Of a stretch of 64,000 nucleotides of DNA, positions 1 to 9,403 are shown in pieces (position 1 is the stretch's first letter; the number at the start of each line of letters is the position of its first letter). The stretch comes from Nitrospira sp. (GTDB lineage Bacteria > Nitrospirota > Nitrospiria > Nitrospirales > UBA8639), in NCBI GenBank assembly GCA_024760505.1, contig CP058931.1, positions 1,684,001 through 1,748,000 of the forward strand. Reading direction: 5' to 3'. The notes beneath the pieces were generated by a model. The model made no database searches. It was not told the origin of the DNA and was given only the letters and a program-made list of their open reading frames with translations. Made by a program: the position numbers and the translations under genes.

Positions 1-35
1 AAAGTCAGGAAATAAGCTGCTGAAAGGGATCTCTC

Positions 36-419
36 ATGAGTGTTAAAAAGGGAAAAAAGAAGGAAAGAAAAGTTTTACAAGTTGGAATCGTGCATATCAT
101 GGCCTCCTTCAATAATACCATCGTGACGATCACGGATATGACCGGTGGGGCTGTAACCTGGGCCAGTGCTGGTAGCCAGGGATTTAAGGGATCCAGGAAG
201 AGTACCCCTTTTGCTGCTACGCGTGCCGGTGAAGTGGCTGCAAAAAAGGCTATGGAGTTTGGCCTTCGACAAGTTGATGTCTATGTGAATGGCCCTGGAT
301 CTGGACGTGAAGCCGCAGTGAGGGCACTTCAGTCCGCTGGTTTGCGGGTCAATCTTATTCGTGATGTGACACCGATTCCCCATAATGGGTGTCGGCCTCC
401 AAAACGAAGACGAGTGTAA
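36..419 (+). CDS. rpsK: 30S ribosomal protein S11
   Basis: S11 of the small ribosomal subunit platform, lining the mRNA exit path near the 3' end of 16S rRNA. The 127-residue length is normal. The core is visible: an HIMASFNNTIVTITD segment near residue 20, the GSRKSTPFAA segment near residue 52, and the basic C-terminal NGCRPPKRRRV tail. An AAAGGGA Shine-Dalgarno lies just upstream of the ATG. It is the first gene of an alpha-operon block continuing with rpsD, rpoA and rplQ; rpsM would be expected just outside the left edge. Confidence 0.98.
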   Translation: MSVKKGKKKERKVLQVGIVHIMASFNNTIVTITDMTGGAVTWASAGSQGFKGSRKSTPFAATRAGEVAAKKAMEFGLRQVDVYVNGPGSGREAAVRALQSAGLRVNLIRDVTPIPHNGCRPPKRRRV

Positions 420-483
420 TTTCTTAGCGGGTTCTTTTTAAATTATCGGTTTTTCGTGAACTGGAGATAGGGGGAGAAAGTCC

Positions 484-1113
484 ATGGCCAAATATACTGG
501 TCCTGTATGTCGGTTATGTCGGCGTGAAGGGGTTAAGCTTTTTTTAAAAGGGACCAGGTGTATGACTGAGAAATGCGCAATTGAGCGCCGAAGTTATCCA
601 CCTGGACAGCATGGGCAGTCCCGCCGAGGGCGTGCGACGGAATACGGCACTCAGCTTAGAGAAAAACAAAAGCTTCGACGTGTGTATGGTATGCAGGAAC
701 GACAATTCCTCAATACCTACCACAGAGCGGTTCGCCGGAAGGGAATTACGGGCGAACATTTGTTGAGCCTCCTTGAACGCAGACTTGATAACGTTGTCTA
801 TCGACTTGGTTTTGCTTCATCACGTGGCCAAGCCAGACAGTTGGTCAATCACGGCCATGTGATGTTGAATGGCCGAAAAGTCACAATTGCTTCGGTGACT
901 GTGAACATTGGAGATGTTATTGAAATCAAGGAAAAGAGCCGTCAGCTTGTACCGGTCCAAGCCGCTCTAGAAACTACTAGTGGCCGAGGAGTGCCGAATT
1001 GGTTGGAGATGGAGCGAAATATCTTAAAGGGTACCGTCCAAGCCATTCCCACTAAGCAGGACATTGATGTATTGGTCAATGAACAAATTGTAGTGGAGCT
1101 GTACTCACGGTAA
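484..1113 (+). CDS. rpsD: 30S ribosomal protein S4
   Basis: S4 is a primary 16S rRNA-binding protein that starts 30S assembly and in many bacteria represses the alpha operon. The 209 residues are full length. The N-terminus has four cysteines (9, 12, 26, 31) arranged as in the zinc-binding C+ form of S4, and an S4 RNA-binding domain (LLERRLDNVVYRLGF, then GHVMLNG) follows at about residues 95-150. GGGGAGAAAG precedes the ATG. The 64-bp gap after rpsK and the gene order support co-transcription with rpoA. Confidence 0.98.
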   Translation: MAKYTGPVCRLCRREGVKLFLKGTRCMTEKCAIERRSYPPGQHGQSRRGRATEYGTQLREKQKLRRVYGMQERQFLNTYHRAVRRKGITGEHLLSLLERRLDNVVYRLGFASSRGQARQLVNHGHVMLNGRKVTIASVTVNIGDVIEIKEKSRQLVPVQAALETTSGRGVPNWLEMERNILKGTVQAIPTKQDIDVLVNEQIVVELYSR

Positions 1114-1194
1114 TAGTACTGCCGGAGATAGAGCGGATGTTGCGAATTGATCACTTACATGGCCTTGGGACCAAGAAAGGGAGACGCGATCCTT

Positions 1195-2181
1195 ATGATA
1201 AATAGCATGAAGGATTTCCAAATACCAACGAAGCTGGAATTGGAAAAGGATACTGCTTCGCCTACTTATGGCAAGTTTACAGCCGAGCCATTTGAACGAG
1301 GTTTTGGAACCACCATGGGGAATTCCCTCAGGCGGGTTTTACTCTCTTCGCTTCCGGGTGCGGCTGTCACCTCCGTCAAAATTGAGGGGGTATATCATGA
1401 GTTTTCGACCATACCCGGTGTGACCGAGGATGTAACTATTCTCATTTTGAACATTAAAGCATTGCGGTTGCGTTTACATTCCGACAAGGCTAAGGCTATA
1501 CGTCTGAAAAAGAAAGGGCCTGGCGAAGTGTTAGCCGCAGATTTGTCTGTAGACCCGGACGTGGTAATCTTGAACCCGGATTTTCATATTGCTACTTTAG
1601 ATAAAGATGGGATGTTAGATATCGAACTTATTGTGAAGCCAGGACGTGGGTATGTCCCCGCAGAACGAAATAAAGAAGAGGGGCTGCCAATAGGGGTCAT
1701 TCCGGTAGACTCAGTTTTTTCTCCGATTAAACGCGTTAATTTCAGTGTAGAAAGTGCTCGGGTTGGTCGGATTACGGATTACGATAAACTGATTCTGGAA
1801 GTGTGGACTGACGGAAGCATATCTCCACAGGAAGCTGTCACTTCAGCGGCCGGAATTCTTCGCGACCATTTGGATATTTGCCTCCCGTCTGAGGAGAGGG
1901 GTGAGCCAGCTCAAGAAGAGGGCGGAGATGAGAGCAAGATGTTGATTAATCAACATCTGTTTCGAAGTGTGAATGAATTGGAACTTTCGGTTCGCGCTGC
2001 AAATTGCCTAAAAAATGCTAACATTAAATCTATAGGTGATTTAGTTCAAAAAAGCGAAAATGAAATGTTGAAGACCAAAAACTTTGGTAAAAAATCCTTA
2101 AATGAAATTAAAGAGGTCCTAGCGGAAATGGGGTTGGCCTTAGGAACCAAAGTGAGCGAAGTAACAGAATCCCATACCTAA
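1195..2181 (+). CDS. rpoA: DNA-directed RNA polymerase subunit alpha
   Basis: The alpha subunit dimerises to nucleate RNA polymerase and contacts UP elements and activators through its C-terminal domain. The N-terminal assembly domain carries the family signature FGTTMGNSLRRVLLSS; the C-terminal helix-hairpin-helix region (RSVNELELSVRAANCLKNA, then LKTKNFGKKSLNEIK) ends the protein. A longer reading frame opens with TTG at 1147, but ATG 1195 has an AAAGGGAGA Shine-Dalgarno about 10 nt upstream and gives the usual length of 328 residues, so I chose it; ATG 1207 is a further option. Confidence 0.97.
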   Translation: MINSMKDFQIPTKLELEKDTASPTYGKFTAEPFERGFGTTMGNSLRRVLLSSLPGAAVTSVKIEGVYHEFSTIPGVTEDVTILILNIKALRLRLHSDKAKAIRLKKKGPGEVLAADLSVDPDVVILNPDFHIATLDKDGMLDIELIVKPGRGYVPAERNKEEGLPIGVIPVDSVFSPIKRVNFSVESARVGRITDYDKLILEVWTDGSISPQEAVTSAAGILRDHLDICLPSEERGEPAQEEGGDESKMLINQHLFRSVNELELSVRAANCLKNANIKSIGDLVQKSENEMLKTKNFGKKSLNEIKEVLAEMGLALGTKVSEVTESHT

Positions 2182-2203
2182 CTTTTTTCAAAGGACGTGT
2201 ATT

Positions 2204-2602
2204 GTGCGTCATCGAAAACGCGGAAGACAATTAGGACGAAATAGCAAGCATCGGTTGGCATTATTCAGGAATTTGGTGACATCACTCATGGAGCATGAGC
2301 GAATTGAAACCACGGAGGCCAAAGCGAAAGAGCTACGTGGTATCACCGATAAATTAATTACGCTGGGGAAGCAGGGAACTCTTCAAGCCAGGCGTGGGGC
2401 CTTGCGTGTGTTACGGACCAAGCAAACTGTTCAAAAACTTTTTGATGATGTTGCCAAGCGCTTTCCTGAGCGAAACGGTGGGTATACAAGGATTATTAAA
2501 ACTCGCCAACGACCAGGTGATGCTGCAAAACTAGTGGCTATTGAATTGGTCGAAAAAGGGAATGAACCTGAGAAAGTGGTAGTATCTTCTCCATCCAGTT
2601 AG
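2204..2602 (+). CDS. rplQ: 50S ribosomal protein L17
   Basis: L17 sits near the peptide exit tunnel of the large subunit. The start is GTG, preceded by an AAAGGA Shine-Dalgarno at 2191-2196, and the protein opens with the typical MRHRKRGRQLGRNSKHRLAL. At 132 residues it is close to the family norm, with a short acidic/serine tail after the conserved RQRPGDAAKLVAIELV. It closes the rpsK-rpsD-rpoA-rplQ block, 22 bp after rpoA. Confidence 0.97.
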   Translation: MRHRKRGRQLGRNSKHRLALFRNLVTSLMEHERIETTEAKAKELRGITDKLITLGKQGTLQARRGALRVLRTKQTVQKLFDDVAKRFPERNGGYTRIIKTRQRPGDAAKLVAIELVEKGNEPEKVVVSSPSS

Positions 2603-2789
2603 GAATAAACAGGACTTCGCCTTTTAAAATTAAATTTCTCACTGCTTCCGTTTCTTCAACATAGTTTCTTCTGTCCGCATTCGATACTTCACAGGGTTAA
2701 GGTCTTTTATTTACTTGGCCTGGACCCTGTGCTATTCTTTTTTATGGGTCTTTTACCCTAAGGGTGGTCTTTCGACCAAACAAGCATTA

Positions 2790-3368
2790 ATGCAATTTTA
2801 TGGTACGAGGGCCATTTTAACTCTACTTGTTTTGGGTATGGCCGTATTTATCGGATATCGTGTGGTGGATCACATGCAAACGCGAAGCCAGGAAACCACC
2901 TCTGTAACTTTAGAGGAACAGCAGGGCGCGGACGCTTGGATTCATGGGTTTACTTACCGGCAAACTCGATCTGGATCCACAAAATGGGTCGTAAATGCGA
3001 ACCAGGCGAAGGTGTTTGACAAAGAGCATATAGCTAAGTTGGAGACGGTTCAGGTGCGGCTTTTCGATAGTGCATTTCAGAAAGAAAAATTGCGGATCAC
3101 CTCTGAAGAAGGTGTCATGAATACTTCCAATAATGACTTTGAGTTAGTGAGTAAAAACGAGAAAACCGTAATCACCTTTGAGTCTGGTTTTCAAGTATTT
3201 TCAGATAAACTGACCTGGAACGAACAAGCACGACAGATTTATACCACGGATCAGGTAACAATTAAGGGAGATGGGTTAATCATTACTGGAACAGGATTAG
3301 AGGGAGACGTGGATAAGAATGAATTTCATTTGCTCAAGAATGTTCGTGCCGAGGTGGTGTCGCCATAA
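2790..3368 (+). CDS. lptC: LPS export periplasmic/bitopic protein LptC
   Basis: LptC accepts lipopolysaccharide from the LptBFG transporter and passes it to LptA. A single N-terminal membrane anchor (TRAILTLLVLGMAVFIGYRVV) is followed by a beta-rich periplasmic domain of about 160 residues ending in VTIKGDGLIITGTGLEGDV, the typical LptC/OstA-like finish. The frame opens with TTG at 2715, but ATG 2790 places the membrane helix at the N-terminus and gives 192 residues, the usual size. No clear Shine-Dalgarno is seen for either start. lptA and lptB follow. Confidence 0.85.
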   Translation: MQFYGTRAILTLLVLGMAVFIGYRVVDHMQTRSQETTSVTLEEQQGADAWIHGFTYRQTRSGSTKWVVNANQAKVFDKEHIAKLETVQVRLFDSAFQKEKLRITSEEGVMNTSNNDFELVSKNEKTVITFESGFQVFSDKLTWNEQARQIYTTDQVTIKGDGLIITGTGLEGDVDKNEFHLLKNVRAEVVSP

Positions 3369-3397
3369 GAGTTTCGTCGCCGATCTCACTTGGGTGG

Positions 3398-3892
3398 TTG
3401 ATATTCTGGCTAATTTTGGTTCTCGGTCCCATCGTAGCAAAAGGAGAAGGGACGAAAACCTCTACGGTCATTACTTCTAATACCATGACAGCCAGTAGCG
3501 AAAAAAACCAAGCTATTTTTCAGGGGTCGGTCAAAATGGTTCAAGGTGAACTGGTAGTCCATTCTGATGTGATGATCGTGTATTTTAAGGAAAAGTCAGC
3601 CTCAGATCTCTCTTCGTCCACACCTTCAGGAGCCAAATCAGAAACGGGGAAAGAAATTAGTTATATTGAAGCTAAGGGTAAGGTTAGAATTGAAAAAGGG
3701 GAAAGTCGGGCTACTAGTCACCATGCTTTGTATTACAAAGCAGAGGAAAAGGTTATTTTAACGGGATCTCCGGTGGCCTGGCAGGCCGGGACTAGGATTA
3801 GTGGTCCAAAGATGACCATGTTTTTAAAAGAAAACCGGAGCGTGGTGGAAGGTGGAACCCAAGTGATTATTGAGGAATCAGAGCAAAATTGA
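3398..3892 (+). CDS. lptA: LPS transport periplasmic protein LptA (OstA-like)
   Basis: LptA forms the periplasmic bridge that carries lipopolysaccharide from LptC to LptD. A signal peptide (MIFWLILVLGPIVAKGEG) is followed by a repetitive OstA-like beta domain: SNTMTASSEKNQAIFQGSV, then ISYIEAKGKVRIEKGES, then ALYYKAEEKVILTG. The start is TTG, since no ATG or GTG is available in frame after the lptC stop; the start call is the weakest point. It lies 29 bp after lptC. A gap of about 200 bp without recognisable genes then precedes lptB. Confidence 0.85.
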   Translation: MIFWLILVLGPIVAKGEGTKTSTVITSNTMTASSEKNQAIFQGSVKMVQGELVVHSDVMIVYFKEKSASDLSSSTPSGAKSETGKEISYIEAKGKVRIEKGESRATSHHALYYKAEEKVILTGSPVAWQAGTRISGPKMTMFLKENRSVVEGGTQVIIEESEQN

Positions 3893-4100
3893 AAATTGCA
3901 GGAGTGTCAAATTGGATTTATAGGGTCGTTCAGAGTATTTCAAAGTGCTCACAAAAAATGTCTTTTAGATTATGACTGAAAAAGGTTGGCCAACGAATTC
4001 ATGGTGTAATCGAACAGTAGGATGCCGGATGGTTGTTCATTAAGTTGAGCCTTAATACTCGCCATGATCAGTAACAGTGCGATTGAATTAGGGAACTCCA

Positions 4101-4853
4101 ATGCCTGAAGCCGTAGCGAAGTCTCTTCACAAAATTTTCGCCAAAGATTTAAAAAAGAGTTTTAAGGGTCGTCAAGTCGTTAGAGGCGTCAGTTTGGAAT
4201 TGTTGGGAGGAGAAGTTGTTGGCCTTCTTGGACCTAATGGTGCTGGTAAGACTACAATTTTCGATATGGTCGTAGGGCTCTGTCAACCAGATCATGGGGA
4301 AATATTTCTCAACAACCATGAAATAACTGCCCTGCCGATGTACAAGCGAGCAAGGCAAGGAATTGGTTACTTGCCCCAAGAAGCCTCAATTTTTCGGCGG
4401 CTTTCTGTTGAGGACAATGTGTTAGCTGTCTTGGAGACATTAGATCTTTCCACCTCTTCCCGAAAAACCAGATTAGATGAATTGTTAGAGGAATTGGATC
4501 TGACTCGGCTTCGTACGCATGGTTCCTTTACCCTCTCAGGTGGAGAACGTCGACGTTTGGAAATTACGCGAGCCTTAGCTACGAACCCAAAATTTTTACT
4601 CCTAGATGAGCCATTTGCCGGTATTGATCCAATTGCGGTGGGAGATATTCAAGATATTTTGACCAATTTAAAAAAGAAAAATATCGGCATTCTGATTACA
4701 GACCACAATGTCCAAGACACGCTTTCCATTACCGACCGAGCCTATATAATAAGTGAAGGAACCATTTTAGAAAGTGGTCCACCTGATGTCATTGTAAATA
4801 GTCCAAAAGCCAGGGCTGTCTACCTGGGCGAGCGCTTCAAAATGTTCCAATAA
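4101..4853 (+). CDS. lptB: LPS export ABC transporter ATP-binding protein LptB
   Basis: Cytoplasmic ATPase that powers lipopolysaccharide extraction from the inner membrane with LptF/LptG, which are not in this window. It shows Walker A GPNGAGKTT (about residues 44-52), a Q-loop in GYLPQEASIF, the ABC signature LSGGERRR, Walker B FLLLDEPFAGID and the H-loop ITDHN. The 250-residue length fits. It is followed 20 bp later by rpoN, the common lptB-rpoN arrangement. Confidence 0.95.
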   Translation: MPEAVAKSLHKIFAKDLKKSFKGRQVVRGVSLELLGGEVVGLLGPNGAGKTTIFDMVVGLCQPDHGEIFLNNHEITALPMYKRARQGIGYLPQEASIFRRLSVEDNVLAVLETLDLSTSSRKTRLDELLEELDLTRLRTHGSFTLSGGERRRLEITRALATNPKFLLLDEPFAGIDPIAVGDIQDILTNLKKKNIGILITDHNVQDTLSITDRAYIISEGTILESGPPDVIVNSPKARAVYLGERFKMFQ

Positions 4854-4873
4854 AGAGGAAGTGGGTTTTTGCA

Positions 4874-6391
4874 ATGGATCTTCGGTTAGACCTTCGGTTA
4901 TCTCAAAAGTTGGTGATGACCCCCCAACTGCAACAAGCGATTAAGCTGTTGCAACTCTCTCGTTTAGAGCTTCAGCAGGTGCTGGCTCAACACTTAGTAG
5001 AAAATCCTCTCTTAGAAGATTTGGCATTGGAATCCCTGGATGAAGAAGCTTCGGTAGGGGAGGAGCACTCAGAGCCGGCGAAAGTGTCTGATGCCGAAAG
5101 TGAGGCTTCAGGTGAGGGCACAGAAATTCAACCAACCGTCAAGGAAGGCGAGCCATTGTCCTCCGAAGAGTGGGACAATATTTTAGGGAATGACTGGCGG
5201 CCTGCTCAGCGGGATGAAGCTTACTCGGGAGATGAAGAATTTCCTTCATATGAGCAAACGCTCACCAAACCGACTTCTCTTGAAGAGCATTTAGATTGGC
5301 AACTCCGTCTCTCTTCTCTCGCAGGGGATGACCGGGATATTGGCAGAATGATTATTGGCAATTTGGATGAAGACGGGTATATGCGCGTGCCTCTTCCCGA
5401 ATTAGCTGAAGATGCCAAATGCTCTGTTGAACATGTTGAAGAAGTGCTCCGCCAGATTCAGCAATTTGATCCTCCAGGAGTGGCGGCACGGGATTTAGCA
5501 GAATGTTTATTGATCCAACTGGATCATCTGCAACATGATGAGACTGAATTCACCCCTCATCTGCATACTGCGGTACCGATGAATGTGGTGGCTGCAATTC
5601 TGAAAGATCATTTAGTCGATCTTCAGAAAAAACGGTATCAGTCTGTGGCCAAAACATTGAACGTGACTCTGGATGAAGTCTATGAAGCTGTCCGGGTGAT
5701 AGAAAGTTTAGAGCCGAAGCCAGGGCGCCCCTATTTTTCGGATAGTAACTCGATTATTATTCCGGATGTCTACGTCGTCAAGTATGAAGGGGAGTGGGTC
5801 GTGTTGTTGAATGATGATGGTCTCCCTCGATTGAGAATTAGTCCATATTATCGGAGACTCCTTTCCCATTCAGGAGAAGATGCTGGGAACACGAAAAACT
5901 ATCTTGAGGAGAAATTGAAAGGCGCACAATGGATAATTCGGAGCATTGATCAGCGTAACAAAACGATTGTGAAAGTCGTGAAAAGCCTGGTGAAGTTTCA
6001 AGAAGCGTTTTTGGAAAAAGGCGTTCAGTATCTTCGGCCATTGGTATTGAAGCAGGTGGCCGAAGATGTGGGTATGCATGAGTCCACAATAAGCCGGGTG
6101 ACGACCAATAAATATTTGCATTGCCCTCAGGGCATTCTTGAACTGAAATTCTTTTTTAATGCAGGGATTCAACGGGCTGACAACCGTGGAGAGGATATGT
6201 CCTCTGTCACTGTTCGTGAGATGATTCGGGAGATGGTGGCACAAGAAGATGCAGCCAATCCGTTGAAAGATCAGGAGATCGTCTCCAGGCTCCGTCACAA
6301 AAATATCTTGATTGCTCGTCGAACTGTAGCTAAATATCGAGCTGAATTACATATTGCTTCTGCTAGCCAACGAAAGCGAATTCCCACATAG
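4874..6391 (+). CDS. rpoN: RNA polymerase sigma-54 factor
   Basis: Sigma-54 recognises -24/-12 promoters and needs AAA+ activators to open them. The N-terminal glutamine-rich activator region (LVMTPQLQQAIKLLQLSRLE) is followed by an acidic linker of about 100 residues, the core-binding domain, a helix-turn-helix (VGMHESTISRVTTNKY), and the C-terminal RpoN box as ARRTVAKYR. At 505 residues it is full length. It probably shares a transcript with lptB. The hpf and ptsN genes often found after rpoN are absent; rapZ comes next. Confidence 0.97.
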   Translation: MDLRLDLRLSQKLVMTPQLQQAIKLLQLSRLELQQVLAQHLVENPLLEDLALESLDEEASVGEEHSEPAKVSDAESEASGEGTEIQPTVKEGEPLSSEEWDNILGNDWRPAQRDEAYSGDEEFPSYEQTLTKPTSLEEHLDWQLRLSSLAGDDRDIGRMIIGNLDEDGYMRVPLPELAEDAKCSVEHVEEVLRQIQQFDPPGVAARDLAECLLIQLDHLQHDETEFTPHLHTAVPMNVVAAILKDHLVDLQKKRYQSVAKTLNVTLDEVYEAVRVIESLEPKPGRPYFSDSNSIIIPDVYVVKYEGEWVVLLNDDGLPRLRISPYYRRLLSHSGEDAGNTKNYLEEKLKGAQWIIRSIDQRNKTIVKVVKSLVKFQEAFLEKGVQYLRPLVLKQVAEDVGMHESTISRVTTNKYLHCPQGILELKFFFNAGIQRADNRGEDMSSVTVREMIREMVAQEDAANPLKDQEIVSRLRHKNILIARRTVAKYRAELHIASASQRKRIPT

Positions 6392-6486
6392 CTTTATGCA
6401 GCGGACTTCAGGCCGTAGCCCCAATTGTGAATAATTCAGTTAATTGTTCTCATTGAGTTTCTGGTTCCTGCTAATTTGGATGGTCA

Positions 6487-7443
6487 ATGAGTAGGTTCAT
6501 GCCCGATGATTGTGAGAGCGTCATGATGCCGAAGGAAATACCTGAATCTTCTTTGAAACACGATCCGTTGCCTCTTCAATTGATGATGGTGACGGGGACA
6601 TCCGGATCTGGCAAGACCCAAGCTTTGAAGTGTTTGGAGGATTTAGGCTTTTTCTGTGTGGATAATCTTCCGCCGGCCTTATTTCAAAAATTCACTGAAT
6701 TGTGTATCCAACCAGACAAAGACGTGAAGAAGGTGGCCTTAGGGATTGATATTCGTGAGCGGGCTTTTTTTGAAGATTTATTGAGCAATCTTGAGGCTTT
6801 GCAAAGTGATGGCTGTCACGTTGAATTGCTCTTTTTAGAGGCACAGGATGATATATTAGTCAGGCGTTTTTCTGAATCACGGCGTCCGCATCCATTACTC
6901 CCACATCGGCCGATAATTGAGGGTATTCAATTAGAGCGTGAACGGCTGCAAAGCCTTCGGGCTAGAGCCCATCGCGTGCTGGATACGTCAGAATTTTCTG
7001 TCCACGACCTTAAAGCCTGGATTATTAAACATTATCGAGAGCGGGGTGAAGGACAAGCCCTGAAAATTAGTCTCATGAGTTTTGGCTATAAATTCGGGGT
7101 GCCCTTCGATGTGGACATGGTATTTGATGTTCGATTCCTTCGCAATCCTCATTTCGTGCCTGATCTTCAGCCATTAACGGGGGAACACGCCGATATTCAA
7201 CGCTTTGTCTTGGACACGAGGGAGGCTAAGGTCTTTCTCGAGCACTTGAAGGAATTATTTACTTTTTTGTTGCCATTGTTCGAAAGGGAACAACGAAGTT
7301 ATGTCACGGTTGCTTTCGGGTGTACGGGCGGGCGACATCGTTCGGTAGCGATCGTCCTATGCATGAAAGATACTTTGAAAACATTGGGCTATGACGTCAC
7401 GATTCACCATCGAGAAATTTCAAAAGAGACTACCCCAGGGTAG
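6487..7443 (+). CDS. rapZ: RNase adapter protein RapZ (P-loop nucleotide-binding)
   Basis: RapZ-family proteins bind nucleotides; in Enterobacteria RapZ directs RNase E to the small RNA GlmZ, and elsewhere the role is less clear. Walker A is GTSGSGKTQA near residue 37, and the C-terminal domain carries the family signature AFGCTGGRHRSVAI. The 318 residues include an N-terminal extension of about 30 before the usual start. An internal ATG such as that at residue 5 or 13 could be the true start. The rpoN-rapZ neighbourhood is common among Gram-negatives. Confidence 0.92.
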   Translation: MSRFMPDDCESVMMPKEIPESSLKHDPLPLQLMMVTGTSGSGKTQALKCLEDLGFFCVDNLPPALFQKFTELCIQPDKDVKKVALGIDIRERAFFEDLLSNLEALQSDGCHVELLFLEAQDDILVRRFSESRRPHPLLPHRPIIEGIQLERERLQSLRARAHRVLDTSEFSVHDLKAWIIKHYRERGEGQALKISLMSFGYKFGVPFDVDMVFDVRFLRNPHFVPDLQPLTGEHADIQRFVLDTREAKVFLEHLKELFTFLLPLFEREQRSYVTVAFGCTGGRHRSVAIVLCMKDTLKTLGYDVTIHHREISKETTPG

Positions 7444-7776
7444 GTTCCCTTCTTCCTTGAGTGGGCTTTTCGCCAAAATCAGTTTCTACAATTTCAGAAT
7501 TTTTTGTATTTAACATCTATTTTTTATAGTCTTTTTCTGGAACAAAGATTCTGACCCCTCATGAAGCAGTCTTGAGTCATTGAGCCATTCCTAATATAAG
7601 GGGAATGCGACTCGCGGTGTCTTGCTAACATGTTGTGAGTCCCTCCAGGTAAAACGATTAACAAATCTAGGTAAAAACATGACATCATATTGGGGGATGG
7701 CATTTACAGGGAGAATCCCGATAAAACCCAATTGAGGTCAAGCGCCCTTTGCCGATTATTGTTGGACTGAAAAAAG
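7444..7776. other. Intergenic gap rapZ-pilM
   Basis: 333 bp without a convincing gene. It presumably carries the promoter of the pil operon, but I could not place a well-spaced -35/-10 pair, and a search by eye for a -24/-12 (sigma-54) pair was negative. Confidence 0.5.
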
Positions 7777-8847
7777 ATGAACACAGTCTGGGGAGGCATT
7801 GTAGAAAGGGTCAAAGGATTTTCGTGGAAAAGCCAGAATGTAACAGGCGTGGATGTGGGGTCTCGATTCTTGAAGGCGGTGACTCTACAGCCGGGCCCTA
7901 CATTCCCTACACTAAAGGGTATCGTGCTTGAATCTCTTCCCTTTACATCTAATCCAAAGTCTCAAACTGATCTTGAGGATGACCGACATCTAGTCCAATT
8001 TCTTCGAAACCAGTTATCCCCTTTTCCCCGTGCGGTGGGGATTACGGTTTCGAGTCCCCATGTCTTGTTGAAGAGACTGGCACTTCCCTATATGTCGGAA
8101 AAGGATCTTCGGGCACACCTAGCTTTGGAGCTTGACCGGTATATTCCTCTTGATGTTCAAGGTGCCGTGTGGGACGTGTATCGACACAAAGATTCTGATG
8201 CCCTGGACAACGAAAATGTGCAGACATTTCTCGTTGTAGCAAAAAAAGAATTCATAGAGGCGCGAATACGACAATTTGAAGGGCAAGGGATGCACGTCCG
8301 TTTTGTCGATGTGGATGCCTTTTCACTGGTGAATATGGTTGCTTACAACTATGGCCATGAAGGAACGTGGATGATTATTCATCTCGGACCAACCGGCATT
8401 CTTTCGGTGATGATGGAAGAAGGGCGTCTGGTGCATATGCATCAAGTATCCTACGAGGTCGAGTGGTATGGAGACTTGCTTGACGGGGTGCAAACGGCGT
8501 TAGCATTGGCGGGGGATGGCTTTAAGTTAGGCGTCTCGGAATCTCTACTTCTTGAACAATTTTTCAACGAAACAATTAAGCAGGTCGTCGAAACTATCAA
8601 ACATGCTTCAGAAGGAACTGATACGGGAATGGTGCAGGGCGTGTTCCTGTCAGGGGGCTATTCGATGCTGGAGGGACTTCAATCGAGACTCGCTGAGTCA
8701 TTGGGCGTCTCTGTGACCAGGGTTAACCCGTTTAAAAAAATCAAAGTCCCTCAGGAGATGCAACAGGATTCTCGCTTTCAGAAAGCTTTGCCGTTATTTG
8801 GTGTTGCGGTTGGAGCGGCATTGCGTGAGGCAATCCCTCATGATTGA
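7777..8847 (+). CDS. pilM: Type IV pilus assembly protein PilM
   Basis: Actin-like ATPase that sits on the cytoplasmic face and binds the N-terminus of PilN in the alignment complex. It shows the nucleotide-binding GVDVGSRFLKAVTL at about residue 25, the AAKK-type segment VVAKKEFIEARI, and the phosphate-2/adenosine region GVFLSGGYSMLEGLQSRLAE near residue 288. At 356 residues it matches the family. It opens a pilMNOP operon in which the next two genes overlap translationally. Confidence 0.93.
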   Translation: MNTVWGGIVERVKGFSWKSQNVTGVDVGSRFLKAVTLQPGPTFPTLKGIVLESLPFTSNPKSQTDLEDDRHLVQFLRNQLSPFPRAVGITVSSPHVLLKRLALPYMSEKDLRAHLALELDRYIPLDVQGAVWDVYRHKDSDALDNENVQTFLVVAKKEFIEARIRQFEGQGMHVRFVDVDAFSLVNMVAYNYGHEGTWMIIHLGPTGILSVMMEEGRLVHMHQVSYEVEWYGDLLDGVQTALALAGDGFKLGVSESLLLEQFFNETIKQVVETIKHASEGTDTGMVQGVFLSGGYSMLEGLQSRLAESLGVSVTRVNPFKKIKVPQEMQQDSRFQKALPLFGVAVGAALREAIPHD

Positions 8848-9403
8848 AATTAATGTAGCCCGTTCACTTCAGCGGCCAGGTAATCTACATGAGTATTCAA
8901 GGCTGTTTTGTTGGCTAGTGGGTGTGGTGGTATTCATGGGATTTGGAGTGGCGAGTTGGTGGTGGACGCAATCCTTGCAAGAACAGGTTGATGCATTGGT
9001 TCAGGAAAAGATAGTCAAAATGCAGGATCTGGTTCAGATAAGGGAAAGCCTCGATCAATTCCAGCGTTTTCATGAACAAAAAGTCCTCCTTATGACCTCC
9101 ATTGAGCAGCTTAGTGATCAGGAGAGAGAAAAGGCTTGGCCGGTCAAAATGCTGGATGGAGTCAGTCGAAATGTTGAAAAGCTTGATATCTGGTTGGAGC
9201 GGGTACAACTTGAATCACGGGTGGTGGAATTGCGGGGACAATCATTGGCACTAGAAGATATTGGTAAATTTATGGAGGGGTTGGAGGATGATGGAATTAT
9301 TGTGAGTTTACCTGTAGTGGAAATTCTTGATCACCCAGGAGGAGATTCAGACGCCTTTTCATTTTTGATTCGTTTTGTATGGGAGCAACAGGTGACTACA
9401 TGA
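8840..9403 (+). CDS. pilN: Type IV pilus assembly protein PilN
   Basis: Bitopic inner-membrane protein of the pilus alignment complex. It begins MIEINVARSLQRPG, a conserved PilN-like N-terminus that docks into PilM, followed by one membrane helix (LFCWLVGVVVFMGFGVASWWW) and a coiled-coil/ferredoxin-like periplasmic part. ATG 8840 overlaps the pilM stop by 8 bp, which decides the start over the upstream frame opening at 8798. The product is 187 residues. Confidence 0.9.
   Translation: MIEINVARSLQRPGNLHEYSRLFCWLVGVVVFMGFGVASWWWTQSLQEQVDALVQEKIVKMQDLVQIRESLDQFQRFHEQKVLLMTSIEQLSDQEREKAWPVKMLDGVSRNVEKLDIWLERVQLESRVVELRGQSLALEDIGKFMEGLEDDGIIVSLPVVEILDHPGGDSDAFSFLIRFVWEQQVTT

Noticed and set aside
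75..383. 102-codon frame on the - strand inside rpsK
   Set aside because: Shadow of a ribosomal protein gene; no ribosome-binding site and not protein-like. Many other antisense frames inside strong genes were left out for the same reason.
7444..7776. Sigma-54 promoter for the pil operon
   Set aside because: No GG-N10-GC pair in a TGGCAC/TTGC context was found; candidate sequences had the wrong spacing.
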